The translations under genes and the position numbers were made by a program. Of a DNA stretch of 64,000 nt, positions 31,388 through 39,402 are shown piece by piece. The notes below the pieces were generated by a model that had not been told where the DNA came from, made no database searches, and worked only from the letters and a program-made list of their open reading frames with translations. This DNA comes from Phytomonospora endophytica (GTDB lineage Bacteria; Actinomycetota; Actinomycetes; Mycobacteriales; Micromonosporaceae). Numbering within the stretch: position 1 is the first letter of the stretch; the number at the start of each line of letters is the position of its first letter. The stretch lies in the NCBI RefSeq assembly GCF_014202425.1, contig NZ_JACHGT010000018.1, positions 62,001-126,000 on the forward strand, in the 5' to 3' direction.

Positions 31388-32701
31388 ATGAAGGAGACGA
31401 GAAGAGGTTCCGGGCCGATGCTCGCGATCCCGCTCGGGCTGCGCCGGTCGGCGATCCTCATCGCGCTCACCGCGCCGATGGCCGTGATCGGCGTCGGCGT
31501 CGCCGTCGGCGGACTGCGCTTCGCGCTCGGCTGGTCCAAAGACGCCTCCCCGCCACCGCTGGTCGGCCTCCTGGCCACCACGGGCGAGGTCGGGATGGCC
31601 CTGCTCTGGACGAGCGTCGCGGTGTGGGCGACGTGGACCTTCGCCGGACGGGCACTGACCACCGCCGCACGCCGGATCATCGGCGGCTGGCTCGGCACCC
31701 CGATCGAAGCCGCCTACACGCCCCTCCCACAGGTGACGCACATGGCGACCGGCTACTGGTGGAACGGCTTCGAATACTACGAATCGGAGCGCGAAGCACG
31801 CCGCCGCGCCACGTGGGAAGCCCGCAAGCGCGACCCACAGGCCCGCCGCGAACTCCGCTGGCTCCTCGGGTCCATCGTGACGATCCTGCCCGTCGCCGCC
31901 CTGCCCCTCGCCGCGCTCGCCGCGGGAGCCTTCCTCGCGGTCGCGAACCCATGGCCGGCCGGTGTCGCGCTGCTCGTACTGGGCCTGGCGTCGGCGCCTT
32001 TCGCGTGGCGCATCGTGCTGCCCCTGGCACCCCGGCTCCTCGGACCCGCCCCCGCCCGGCCCGGACAGCGGGTCGAGGAACTGGAGGCGATCCGCGCCGA
32101 CCTCACCCAGACGCAGGCCTCCGAACTGGAACGCATCGAGCGCGGCCTCCACGACGGGCCGCAGGCACGACTCGTCGCGCTCGGCATGTCGATGGGCGCC
32201 GCCGAAAGACTCGTGGAAACCGACCCGGCCGCCGCCAGGGCCATCCTCGCCGAGGCGCGCGCCGCCTCGGCCGCCGCGCTCGACGAACTGCGCTCGCTGG
32301 TCCGCGGCATCAACCCGCCGGTGCTCACCGAACGCGGCCTCGTCGACGCCGTGCGGGCGCTCGCGCTCGACGCGGCGGTGCCCGTCACCGTCCGCAGCAG
32401 TGTCCCGTCGCGGCCCGAGCGGCCCGTCGAGGCGGCGCTGTACTTCGCCGTCGCCGAACTGCTGGCCAACGTCGCCAAGCACGCCGGGGCGACCCGGGTC
32501 GTCATCGACCTCGACTACGGTGACCGCATGCTGACCGCGACGGTGACCGACGACGGTGTGGGCGGGGCCGCGGCCTCACCCGGTTCGGGTCTCAGCGGCA
32601 TCGAGCGCCGGATGGCGGCCTTCGACGGCCGCGTCGCGATCGACAGTCCGGCCGGTGGGCCGACGAGCGTGCGGGTGGCGGTGCCGTGCGCGTTGTCATA
32701 G
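31388..32701 (+). CDS. Sensor histidine kinase (HisKA_3 / NarL-type)
   Basis: 437 aa. Hydrophobic segments at about residues 22-42, 55-85 and 165-205 give four to six membrane passes with a short extracytoplasmic/cytoplasmic loop (YYESEREARRRATWEARKRD). The dimerisation/phosphoacceptor helix is ELERIERGLHDGPQARLVAL with the phosphorylated His, followed by a GHKL ATPase (AELLANVAKHAG as N-box, DDGVGG as G1). The ATG at 31388 is chosen over 31367 for its GGGA spacing; both are possible. It overlaps the response-regulator gene by 16 bases. Confidence 0.85.
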   Translation: MKETRRGSGPMLAIPLGLRRSAILIALTAPMAVIGVGVAVGGLRFALGWSKDASPPPLVGLLATTGEVGMALLWTSVAVWATWTFAGRALTTAARRIIGGWLGTPIEAAYTPLPQVTHMATGYWWNGFEYYESEREARRRATWEARKRDPQARRELRWLLGSIVTILPVAALPLAALAAGAFLAVANPWPAGVALLVLGLASAPFAWRIVLPLAPRLLGPAPARPGQRVEELEAIRADLTQTQASELERIERGLHDGPQARLVALGMSMGAAERLVETDPAAARAILAEARAASAAALDELRSLVRGINPPVLTERGLVDAVRALALDAAVPVTVRSSVPSRPERPVEAALYFAVAELLANVAKHAGATRVVIDLDYGDRMLTATVTDDGVGGAAASPGSGLSGIERRMAAFDGRVAIDSPAGGPTSVRVAVPCALS

Positions 32702-33342
32702 CCGAGGACCTGTTCCTTCTGCGCGACGGGCTCGTGCGTCTCGTGGAGGCCTTCGGGCATGAAGTCGTCGCCTCCGTCGACAACGGGCCGGCCGCCCTCG
32801 CAGCGCTCCTCGCCCACCGGCCCGACGTCGCGATCGTCGACGTAAGGCTGCCGCCGACCTTCTCCGACGAGGGCCTGCAGGCCGCACTGGAGGCACGCGG
32901 GCAGGTGCCCGGTCTGCCGGTGCTGATCCTGTCGCAGCACGTCGAGCAGCTGTACGCGCGCGAACTGCTCGCCGACGGCCACGGCGGGATCGGTTACCAG
33001 CTGAAGGACCGCGTCCTCGACGCCGAGCAGTTCATCGGCGCCGTCGAACGCGTCGCCGCCGGAGGGACGGCCCTCGACCCGACGGTCGTGGCGAGGCTGC
33101 TCGGCCGGCCGGAACGCGCCGATCCCCTCGCCGCCCTGACCGGGCGGGAACGCTCGGTGCTGGAGCTGATGGCCGAGGGCCTGTCGAACACGGCGATCGC
33201 GGGCCGGTTGTTCCTGAGCGAGGGCGCGATCAGCAAGTACACGACGACGATCTTCGCGAAGCTCGGGCTCTCCGCCGACGACGACACGAACCGGCGGGTG
33301 CGGGCGGTGCTGACGTATCTGAGCGCGGGCGCCGAGGAGTGA
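32686..33342 (+). CDS. NarL/LuxR-type response regulator
   Basis: 218 aa. Receiver domain with acidic pocket AEDL, phosphoacceptor Asp in VAIVDVRLPP (near residue 52) and Lys in YQLKDRV; C-terminal LuxR HTH (LTGRERSVLELMAEGLSNTA, LFLSEGAISKYTTTIFAKLG). GTG start inside the kinase gene (16-base overlap) makes the pair translationally coupled. DNA targets are not visible; the small membrane protein gene and the ASCH gene flank the system. Confidence 0.9.
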   Translation: MRVVIAEDLFLLRDGLVRLVEAFGHEVVASVDNGPAALAALLAHRPDVAIVDVRLPPTFSDEGLQAALEARGQVPGLPVLILSQHVEQLYARELLADGHGGIGYQLKDRVLDAEQFIGAVERVAAGGTALDPTVVARLLGRPERADPLAALTGRERSVLELMAEGLSNTAIAGRLFLSEGAISKYTTTIFAKLGLSADDDTNRRVRAVLTYLSAGAEE

Positions 33343-33413
33343 TCGGAGGCGGGGGCGTCGACGCCGCCCTGGACTCCGCGGGATCGAGTTCGCGACGAAC
33401 ACAGGAGACCCAC

Positions 33414-33806
33414 ATGTGGCCCCGAGTCGACGGCCTGCGCGGCCTGGAACTGGGCACCCCCGGCGAGATGCGCCGATGGCTCACCGACCTCGTCCTCTCC
33501 GGTGAGACCGCCACGGCGGGTCTGCTCGCCGAGTACGCCGACGAGGGCGAGGAACTCGAACACCTCGGTGAACGCCTGGCGCTGATCGACGACGACGGCA
33601 CCCACGCCGCCACCGTCGAGATCACCGGCGTCACGGTCGTGCCGTTCGCCGAGGTCTCCTTCGCCTTCGCCCGCGACGAGGGCGAAGGCCACACCTCGAT
33701 CGAGCACTGGCGGGAGACCCACGCCGAGTTCTGGGCCGCCGAGGGCACCCGCGTCGATGACGGGACCGAGATAGCCTGCCTGCGCTTCACGGTCCTCCCC
33801 ATGTGA
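33414..33806 (+). CDS. ASCH domain protein
   Basis: 130 aa, single ASCH domain: ETATAGLLAEYADEGEELEH, then a strand with VEITGVTVVPFAEVSFAFA and EGHTSIEHWRETHAEFWA, the standard ASCH order. The fold is related to PUA and is expected to bind RNA or modified nucleosides; some members are RNases or N4-acetylcytidine amidohydrolases. AGGAGA precedes the ATG. Same direction as the two-component system, 71 bp downstream, possibly the same transcript. Confidence 0.82.
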   Translation: MWPRVDGLRGLELGTPGEMRRWLTDLVLSGETATAGLLAEYADEGEELEHLGERLALIDDDGTHAATVEITGVTVVPFAEVSFAFARDEGEGHTSIEHWRETHAEFWAAEGTRVDDGTEIACLRFTVLPM

Positions 33807-33814
33807 AACACCGC

Positions 33815-33836
33815 CCCGAGGCGCCATTGCCTCGGG
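33815..33836. terminator. Terminator, 8-bp stem
   Basis: CCCGAGGC / GCCTCGGG around GCCATT, 8 bp after the ASCH stop; the following 51 bp to the convergent MFS stop show nothing else. Confidence 0.65.
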
Positions 33837-33887
33837 ACGGTCGTCTGCACGGGGATGCGCCGGTGGACAAGCGCACCCCCGCGATTC

Positions 33888-35519
33888 CTACCTCCTGGAC
33901 GGCTCCCGCAGCCCGTCCCCCGCGCCCGGCGGCAGGATCTCGACGTCGGCCATGGGGCTGGCGTCGGCGGCCGAGGCGGCGGTGGCCGCCGCGGTGGCCG
34001 GCTCCGGCACGTCGAGGCTGGTGCGCAGGGGCGCGGGCTTGAGGAAGATGGCCGCGATGACGCCGATGACGGCGATGGCCGCGCCGATGAGGAAGATGCG
34101 GCCGGTGGCGTCGCCGTAGGCGGCGCGCACGATGTGCTCGATGGCCGGGGGCAGCGCGTTGAGGTTCAGGCTGCCGCTGCCCTGCGAGCTGTCGGCGGGT
34201 ACTCCCATGGCGGTGAGGTCACGGGTGATGTTCTCGGTCACGCGGTTGGCCAGCACGGCTCCCAGGACCGAGACACCCACGGCGCCACCGAGCGAACGGA
34301 AGAACGCGATCGACGACGAGGCCGCGCCGATGTCCTTGAGCCGGACGGTGTTCTGCACGGCGAGGACCAGGTTCTGCATGGTCGAGCCGACGCCGACGCC
34401 GACGGCGAACATGGCGGCGCCGAGGTAGATCAGCGAGGTCTCGTGGTCGATGAAGCTGAGCCCGAGCATGCCGATGACGAGCACGATGGCGCCACCGACG
34501 ATGTAGGGCTTGACCTTGCCGGTCTTGCTGACGAGACGTCCGATGATGATCGACGAGCCGAGCACGCCGGCCATCATGGGGATGGTCATCAGGCCCGCTT
34601 CGGTCGGCGTGTAACCGCGGCCGATCTGGAAGTACTGGCCGAGGAACACCGATCCGCCGAACATGGCCATGCCCACCGCGAGGCTGGCGATGATCGCGAG
34701 CGCCGTGGTGCGCTGCCGCACGATCGGGAGCGGGACGACGGGCTCGGCGGCACGCGATTCGACGAGGACGGCGAAACCGAGCAGGAGCACCGAGCCGGCG
34801 ACCATGGCGCCGCTCTGCCAGGAGATCCAGTCGAACTCGTGGTCGACGAAGGAGACCCAGATGAGCAGCAGGCTGACGCCGGCGGCGATGAGGGCGGCAC
34901 CGAGGTAGTCGATCTTGACCTTGCGGCGCATGACGGGCAGGCGCAGGGTCTTCTGGAGCACGAAGAACGCGAGGATCGCGACGGGCACGCCGATGAAGAA
35001 GCACCAGCGCCAGCCGAGCCACGAGTCGACGATGACGCCGCCGAGGAGCGGTCCGCCGACGGTCGCCAGCGCCATGACGCCACCGAGGTAGCCGTTGTAC
35101 CGGCCGCGCTCGCGGGGCGGGATCATGGCGGCGATGGCGACCTGGACGAGCGCCTGGAGGCCACCGACGCCGAGGCCCTGGAAGGCACGGGCGGCGATGA
35201 GCTGCCCGGCGTCCTGGGCGACGCCGCTGAGCACGGATCCCGCCGCGAAGATGAGGATGGCGATCTGGATGAGCGCCTTCTTGCTGAACAGGTCGGACAG
35301 CTTGCCCCAGATGGGCGTGGACGCCGTCGCGGTGAGGAGGGTCGCGGTGACGACCCAGGTGTACTGGCCCTGGGTGCCGTCCAGCGCTCCGATGATCTTC
35401 GGGAGCGCGGTCGACACGACGGTGCCGCTGAGCATGGCGACGAACAGGACGAGCAGGAGGCCGCTGAGGGCTTCGAGGATCTGCCGGTGGTTCATCTGAG
35501 TGGCGGGTGGTTCGCCCAT
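33888..35519 (-). CDS. DHA2-type (EmrB/QacA) MFS drug exporter
   Basis: 543 aa with about 14 membrane segments, the size and topology of drug:H+ antiporter family 2. Signatures include TVVSTALPKIIGALDG in segment 1, GKLSDLFSKKAL in loop 2-3, RAFQGLGVGGLQALVQVAIA (motif C region) and GGVMALATVGGPLLGGVIVD. The C-terminal tail is acidic and Ala-rich. AAGGAGA serves the ATG at 35519, which overlaps the MarR stop by 4 bases. It exports an unidentified toxic compound; expression is controlled by the MarR and possibly the divergent TetR. Confidence 0.88.
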   Translation of the reverse strand: MGEPPATQMNHRQILEALSGLLLVLFVAMLSGTVVSTALPKIIGALDGTQGQYTWVVTATLLTATASTPIWGKLSDLFSKKALIQIAILIFAAGSVLSGVAQDAGQLIAARAFQGLGVGGLQALVQVAIAAMIPPRERGRYNGYLGGVMALATVGGPLLGGVIVDSWLGWRWCFFIGVPVAILAFFVLQKTLRLPVMRRKVKIDYLGAALIAAGVSLLLIWVSFVDHEFDWISWQSGAMVAGSVLLLGFAVLVESRAAEPVVPLPIVRQRTTALAIIASLAVGMAMFGGSVFLGQYFQIGRGYTPTEAGLMTIPMMAGVLGSSIIIGRLVSKTGKVKPYIVGGAIVLVIGMLGLSFIDHETSLIYLGAAMFAVGVGVGSTMQNLVLAVQNTVRLKDIGAASSSIAFFRSLGGAVGVSVLGAVLANRVTENITRDLTAMGVPADSSQGSGSLNLNALPPAIEHIVRAAYGDATGRIFLIGAAIAVIGVIAAIFLKPAPLRTSLDVPEPATAAATAASAADASPMADVEILPPGAGDGLREPSRR

Positions 35520-36052
35520 CAGGCGGTCTCCTTGTGGTCGACGGGTCGTGGGAAGGCGCTCGGGCGATCCGAGGCCAGGTGACGGGCCACGTCGTCGGTG
35601 ACGCGGAGCATCTGTGCGGCGAAGCTGCGCAGCTCGTCGCGGTTCCAGTCGGCGAGGGTCTCGGCGAAGACCTCGTGGTACCAGTCGCGACTGGCCGCGA
35701 GGGCTTCCCGCCCCGCCGGGGTGAGGGTGATCAGGCAGGCACGGCGGTCGTGTTCGTCGGCGACGCGTTCGGCGAGGCCGAGCGTGACGACGCCGCTGAT
35801 GGAGCGGCTGACCGTCGAGGTGTCGAGGGCGAGCGCCTCGGCGAGGTCCTTGAGGTGGCAGCCGCGTGTTCCGGCGCTGGCCTCTTCGATCTGGCCGAGG
35901 AGCGGCATGACACCTGCGGGTAGTGCGGCGTGCGCCCCGGTCCAGCGGCGGCGGAGGAGCCTGATCGTCTTGAGCAGGCCGCGCAGTCCGTTGCGGAGGT
36001 CTTCTTCGAGGGCGTCGTCGCGCGGTGTTTCTTGCATGGCACAAGCAATCAT
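35519..36052 (-). CDS. MarR-family regulator of the exporter
   Basis: 177 aa. Winged HTH in the middle: LKDLAEALALDTSTVSRSIS, GLAERVADEHDRRACLITLT, GREALAASRDWYHEVF. First gene of an operon with the exporter (ATGA overlap). The ATG at 36052 follows GAGGTGA closely; an in-frame ATG at 36037 is the alternative. A 30-bp inverted repeat lies immediately upstream between this gene and a divergent TetR. Confidence 0.87.
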   Translation of the reverse strand: MIACAMQETPRDDALEEDLRNGLRGLLKTIRLLRRRWTGAHAALPAGVMPLLGQIEEASAGTRGCHLKDLAEALALDTSTVSRSISGVVTLGLAERVADEHDRRACLITLTPAGREALAASRDWYHEVFAETLADWNRDELRSFAAQMLRVTDDVARHLASDRPSAFPRPVDHKETA

Positions 36053-36061
36053 TCACCTCGC

Positions 36062-36091
36062 TTCCCATTGGGCAAAGTTTCCCAATGGGAA
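36062..36091. promoter_or_regulatory. Operator between MarR and TetR genes
   Basis: Perfect inverted repeat: TTCCCATTGGG (36062-36072) and CCCAATGGGAA (36081-36091), 8-bp spacer. It is shared by the marR-exporter operon and the divergent tetR-like gene. Confidence 0.8.
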
Positions 36092-36122
36092 ATGAGGTAA
36101 GGATCACGGTACGATCGACGCG

Positions 36123-36713
36123 ATGGACACCAATGCCGGCCTGCGCGAACGCAAGAAGATGGCGACGCGCACGGCTCTCCACCAGGCGGCCGTGCGACTC
36201 GCCGCCGACCAGGGCCTCGACAAGGTCACGGTCGAGGCGATCTGCGATGCGGCCGACGTGTCCCGCCGGACCTTCTCCAACCACTTCGCGTCGAAGGAGG
36301 AGGCGCTGCTCTACAGCGACCACGAGCGGCTACGGCGCTTCGTGACGCTCGTGCGGGAGCGCCCGGCGACCGAGACGCCCTGGCAGGCGCTGACCGCCGC
36401 CGTCGAGGGCTTCAACGCCGAGGGCCCGGCCTTCGACGAGGAGTTCATGGACAAGCTGCGGATGGTGCGGCGCCACATCAGCCTGGCCACCCACCAGGCG
36501 GCGACCTACGCCGCCGTCGAGCGGGACCTCGCCGCCGAGATCGCCACCCGCCTGCCGGAGGCCACGGCCTCCCCCCTGCGGGCGCGGCTGCTGGCGGCGG
36601 CGACGCTGACGTCGATGCGCGTGTCGTTCCAGTACTGGCTCGACCAGCCCGACGCCGGCCTCGATCAGCTGCGGCTGGACGCGCTGGGGATCGTCGGGGA
36701 GAAGTTCGACTGA
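36123..36713 (+). CDS. TetR-family regulator
   Basis: 196 aa. HTH at residues 10-58 (LHQAAVRLAADQGLDKVTVE, AICDAADVSRRTFSNHFASK), helical ligand domain of the MftR-like (TetR_C_17-type) class. TACGAT (36110-36115) ends 7 nt before the ATG, so the mRNA is leaderless. It is divergent from the MarR-exporter operon and shares its operator, giving two drug-responsive repressors for one pump. Confidence 0.87.
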   Translation: MDTNAGLRERKKMATRTALHQAAVRLAADQGLDKVTVEAICDAADVSRRTFSNHFASKEEALLYSDHERLRRFVTLVRERPATETPWQALTAAVEGFNAEGPAFDEEFMDKLRMVRRHISLATHQAATYAAVERDLAAEIATRLPEATASPLRARLLAAATLTSMRVSFQYWLDQPDAGLDQLRLDALGIVGEKFD

Positions 36714-36757
36714 AACCCGTGCGATCATCGTCCCGGCACGCCGAGGGAGGGGACGCG

Positions 36758-37153
36758 ATGCGGCGGGTGGAGATCACACCGGGTTTCCCAGGGCTCGACC
36801 GGATCCCGCGCGACACCTCGCCGGGGATCTACCCGGTCGAGGCGCGCGCGGCCGTCGGGGCCCTGCGCACCCTCGGCTGGGACGCCGTCTACGCCACCGG
36901 CGAGCACCGGCACGTCGACGCCGGGGACGGCGCCTGCTGGCTGCCGCTGCTGCGTTTCGGTGAGGAAACGCGCGCACGCGTGGCCGCCGACGTGATGACC
37001 CGCCTCGTCGACGCCGTCGGCGACGGCCGCGAGGTGATCCACCTGGAGTACCACCGCCGCACCGATGGCGGGACGGAGAAGCTGCGCGCCAGTGGGTCGG
37101 CCGCCGACCTCAAGGGCCTGCTCCGCACCGTCGCCGCCGAGGACGCCGACTAG
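36758..37153 (+). CDS. Hypothetical protein (131 aa)
   Basis: Not recognised. The protein has no signal peptide or membrane segment; it begins MRRVEITPGFPGLDRIPRDT and contains GACWLPLLRFGEETRARVA and a strand-helix pattern near EVIHLEYHRR. A strong AGGGAGGGG site precedes the ATG. It lies 44 bp after the TetR gene in the same direction and ends 1 bp before the convergent aldo-keto reductase gene. Confidence 0.6.
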   Translation: MRRVEITPGFPGLDRIPRDTSPGIYPVEARAAVGALRTLGWDAVYATGEHRHVDAGDGACWLPLLRFGEETRARVAADVMTRLVDAVGDGREVIHLEYHRRTDGGTEKLRASGSAADLKGLLRTVAAEDAD

Positions 37154-37154
37154 G

Positions 37155-38036
37155 TCACGCCTCGGGGATCTCCCGCCCGAAGGCCTCAAGGGTGATGTCG
37201 GAGGGGTCCGGACCGCGCCGGACACCGGTGTCGAGGGCGTCGAGGGCCTTCAGTTCCTCATCGGTGAGGGTGAAGCCGAACACGTCGAAGTTGGCGGCGA
37301 TGCGCTCGGGATTCACCGACTTCGGGATCGCCGAACGCCCCTCCTGGAGGTGCCAACGCAGCATGACCTGCGCGGGCGTGCGGTCGTGCTCGGCGGCGAT
37401 CCCGGTGATGACCGGGTCGTCGAAGGTGCGCCCGGCGCCGGTGTCGCGGTAACTGGTGATCCCGCCGATCGGCGACCACGCCTGCGTCACGATCTCGCGG
37501 GCCGCGTCGGCGCGCTGGACCTCGGGCTGCGCGAAGTACGGGTGCACCTCGACCTGGTTGACCGCCGGGACCACCGCGGCCTTGGCCAGCAGCGCGTCGA
37601 GATGATCCGGCATGAAGTTGCTGACCCCGATCGCGCGGACGCGCCCGTCGGCGAGCAGCGTCTCCAGCGCGCGGTAGGCCTCGATCGTGCGGTCGAAGTC
37701 GCCGGGGAGCGCCTGGTGCAGCAAGAGCAGGTCGATCCGTTCGACGCCGAGTTTCCCGGCGCTCTTGCCGAAGGCGTGGAGGGTCTCCTCGTAGCCGTAG
37801 TCGCTGATCCAGATCTTGGTCTCGATGAACACCTCGTCGCGGTCGAGCCCGGATTCGGCGACGGCCCGGCCGACCTCGCGTTCGTTGCCGTAGGCCGCGG
37901 CGGTGTCGACCAGCCGGTAGCCCGTGCGCAGGGCGGCGGCGACCGCGGCGACGGTCTCCTCGGGCGCGGCCTGATAGACACCCAGGCCCAGCGCGGGCAT
38001 CGTCACCTGGTTGTTCAGCGTGATGATCTCGGTCAT
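37155..38036 (-). CDS. Aldo/keto reductase
   Basis: 293 aa AKR TIM barrel of the prokaryotic 2,5-diketo-gluconate-reductase-like group. The catalytic tetrad is visible: Asp in RLVDTAAAYGNE with Tyr, Lys in ETKIW, His in LLLLHQALPG. The cofactor site IPKSVNPERI near the C-terminus indicates NADPH. Substrate unknown. TACCGT (38044-38049, minus strand) ends 7 nt before the ATG, a leaderless arrangement; the divergent neighbour is a VOC protein. Confidence 0.88.
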   Translation of the reverse strand: MTEIITLNNQVTMPALGLGVYQAAPEETVAAVAAALRTGYRLVDTAAAYGNEREVGRAVAESGLDRDEVFIETKIWISDYGYEETLHAFGKSAGKLGVERIDLLLLHQALPGDFDRTIEAYRALETLLADGRVRAIGVSNFMPDHLDALLAKAAVVPAVNQVEVHPYFAQPEVQRADAAREIVTQAWSPIGGITSYRDTGAGRTFDDPVITGIAAEHDRTPAQVMLRWHLQEGRSAIPKSVNPERIAANFDVFGFTLTDEELKALDALDTGVRRGPDPSDITLEAFGREIPEA

Positions 38037-38162
38037 GACTTCGACGGTACGGAGGAAACACCGCGCCGGGGAGGCACTCTCATTACTCCCCTCCCCCGCC
38101 CGCGCCCGATCGGTCAGGAATGAAGAAGCGGCCCGCCAGCACCCCCACCTAGCGTTGATCAC

Positions 38163-38576
38163 ATGACCAACGAACTCTTCCAGACCTTCATCGCCGTCGA
38201 CGACCACGACAGGGCCCTCACGTTCTACCGCGACGCCGTCGGCCTTGAGGTCCGCAACGACGTCGGCTACGAGTCGATGCGCTGGGTCACCCTCGGCGCG
38301 CCCTCGCAGCCGGGCATCGACATCGTCCTCGAACCGGCCGTCGGCGACCCGAACGCCGCCGAGGAGGACAAGGAGGCCGCCGCGCGCCTGCTCAGCCGCG
38401 GGCTGCTGCGCGCGGTGATCTTCCGGACCGACGACGTCGACGCCACCTTCGAGCAGATCCGCGCCACCGGCGCCGAGGTCATCCAGGAGCCGACCGACCA
38501 GGGCTGGGGCGTCCGCGACTGCGCCTTCCGCGACCCGGCGGGCAACATGGTCCGCTTCAGCCACCCGAAGAAGTAG
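38163..38576 (+). CDS. VOC-superfamily (glyoxalase-like) protein
   Basis: 137 aa. FQTFIAVDDHDRALTFYRDA at the N-terminus, IFRTDDVDATFEQIRATGAE and FRDPAGNMVRFSHP at the end fit the bleomycin-resistance/dioxygenase VOC fold. The substrate is unknown. TAGCGT (38150-38155) ends 7 nt before the ATG, consistent with a leaderless mRNA. Divergent from the aldo-keto reductase. Confidence 0.83.
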   Translation: MTNELFQTFIAVDDHDRALTFYRDAVGLEVRNDVGYESMRWVTLGAPSQPGIDIVLEPAVGDPNAAEEDKEAAARLLSRGLLRAVIFRTDDVDATFEQIRATGAEVIQEPTDQGWGVRDCAFRDPAGNMVRFSHPKK

Positions 38577-38587
38577 AGGGCGGCGGG

Positions 38588-38604
38588 GGGTGGCGAAGCC
38601 ACCT
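38588..38604 (+). terminator. Short hairpin after the VOC gene
   Basis: GGTGGC-GAA-GCCACC (38589-38603), flanked by a G-run, 12 bp past the stop. The remaining 100 bp to the convergent gene contain no supportable gene. Confidence 0.5.
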
Positions 38605-38706
38605 CGCGACTCGGTGTCGGCGGCCAGAGGGCTTTCGGCTTCCACGACGAGGTCGGCATGAGCCTCCTCCCGCGGTCCATCGAGGACGGCACGGCGACGC
38701 CGGTGA

Positions 38707-39312
38707 TCACTCCGGATCCCGACGTGTGACGCCCGGCCCGGCGACCGCGCGCAGGTGCACCCGCTCCCCCTGCCTCCCGAACAGGCTGAGCACCTCCACC
38801 GGCCCGCGCCCGGCCGCGCCGAACCAGTGCGGGATCTGGCAGTCGAACTCCGCGGCCTCCCCCGCGCCCATCACGAAGTCCTGCTCACCCAGCCGCACGC
38901 GCAGCCGCCCGTCGAGGACGTACAGCCACTCGAAACCGGTGTGGGTGCGTGGATGCGGCTCCTCGTCGTGCGCGGGAATCGTCAGCTTGTAGGCACGCGG
39001 CTCGCCCTGCCTGCGCGACAGCGGGACCAGGATCCGGCCGCCCGACCGCGTCGGCTTCTGCGGCACCCGCGGGTCGACGATCCGCGGTGAGGCGACGATC
39101 TCGTCCAGCGGCACGCCGAGGGCCGCCGTGATCGGCAGCAGCAGCTCCAGGCTCGGTTTACGCTGCGCCGACTCCACCCGCGACAGCGTGCTCGTCGAGA
39201 TCCCGGTCGCGCGGGCGAGCTCGGCCAGGCTCACGCCCTTCTTCTCCCGGGCCCGCCGCAGGCGCGGGGCGATCTGCTCGATCACGGCGTCGACGCTCGG
39301 TTGTCCGTCCAT
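38707..39312 (-). CDS. XRE-cupin transcriptional regulator
   Basis: 201 aa. HTH at residues 16-70 (GVSLAELARATGISTSTLSR, VESAQRKPSLELLLPI) and a C-terminal cupin (residues about 110-190: HPRTHTGFEWLYVLDGRLRV, FDCQIPHWFGA). XRE-cupin proteins usually regulate a neighbouring metabolic or export gene in response to a small ligand. It is divergent from an MFS exporter with a GGCAAG/CTTGCC repeat between them. Confidence 0.88.
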   Translation of the reverse strand: MDGQPSVDAVIEQIAPRLRRAREKKGVSLAELARATGISTSTLSRVESAQRKPSLELLLPITAALGVPLDEIVASPRIVDPRVPQKPTRSGGRILVPLSRRQGEPRAYKLTIPAHDEEPHPRTHTGFEWLYVLDGRLRVRLGEQDFVMGAGEAAEFDCQIPHWFGAAGRGPVEVLSLFGRQGERVHLRAVAGPGVTRRDPE

Positions 39313-39342
39313 GTCCCCAGTGAAGCAAGCCGTCCCGGAAAC

Positions 39343-39358
39343 GGCAAGGCTACTTGCC
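39343..39358. promoter_or_regulatory. Candidate XRE-cupin operator
   Basis: GGCAAG-GCTA-CTTGCC inverted repeat in the 90-bp divergent region, flanked by two GAAACGG words. Position supports control of both neighbours. Confidence 0.5.
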
Positions 39359-39402
39359 TGAAACGGGCATGGGTCCTGATCCTCGCGGTGGAGGTGATCC
39401 GA

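Noticed and set aside
38605-38729. Short plus-strand frame after the VOC gene (GGQRAFGFHDEVG...)
   Set aside because: No start with a ribosome-binding site, no recognisable domain, and its end overlaps the XRE-cupin gene; at most a gene remnant.
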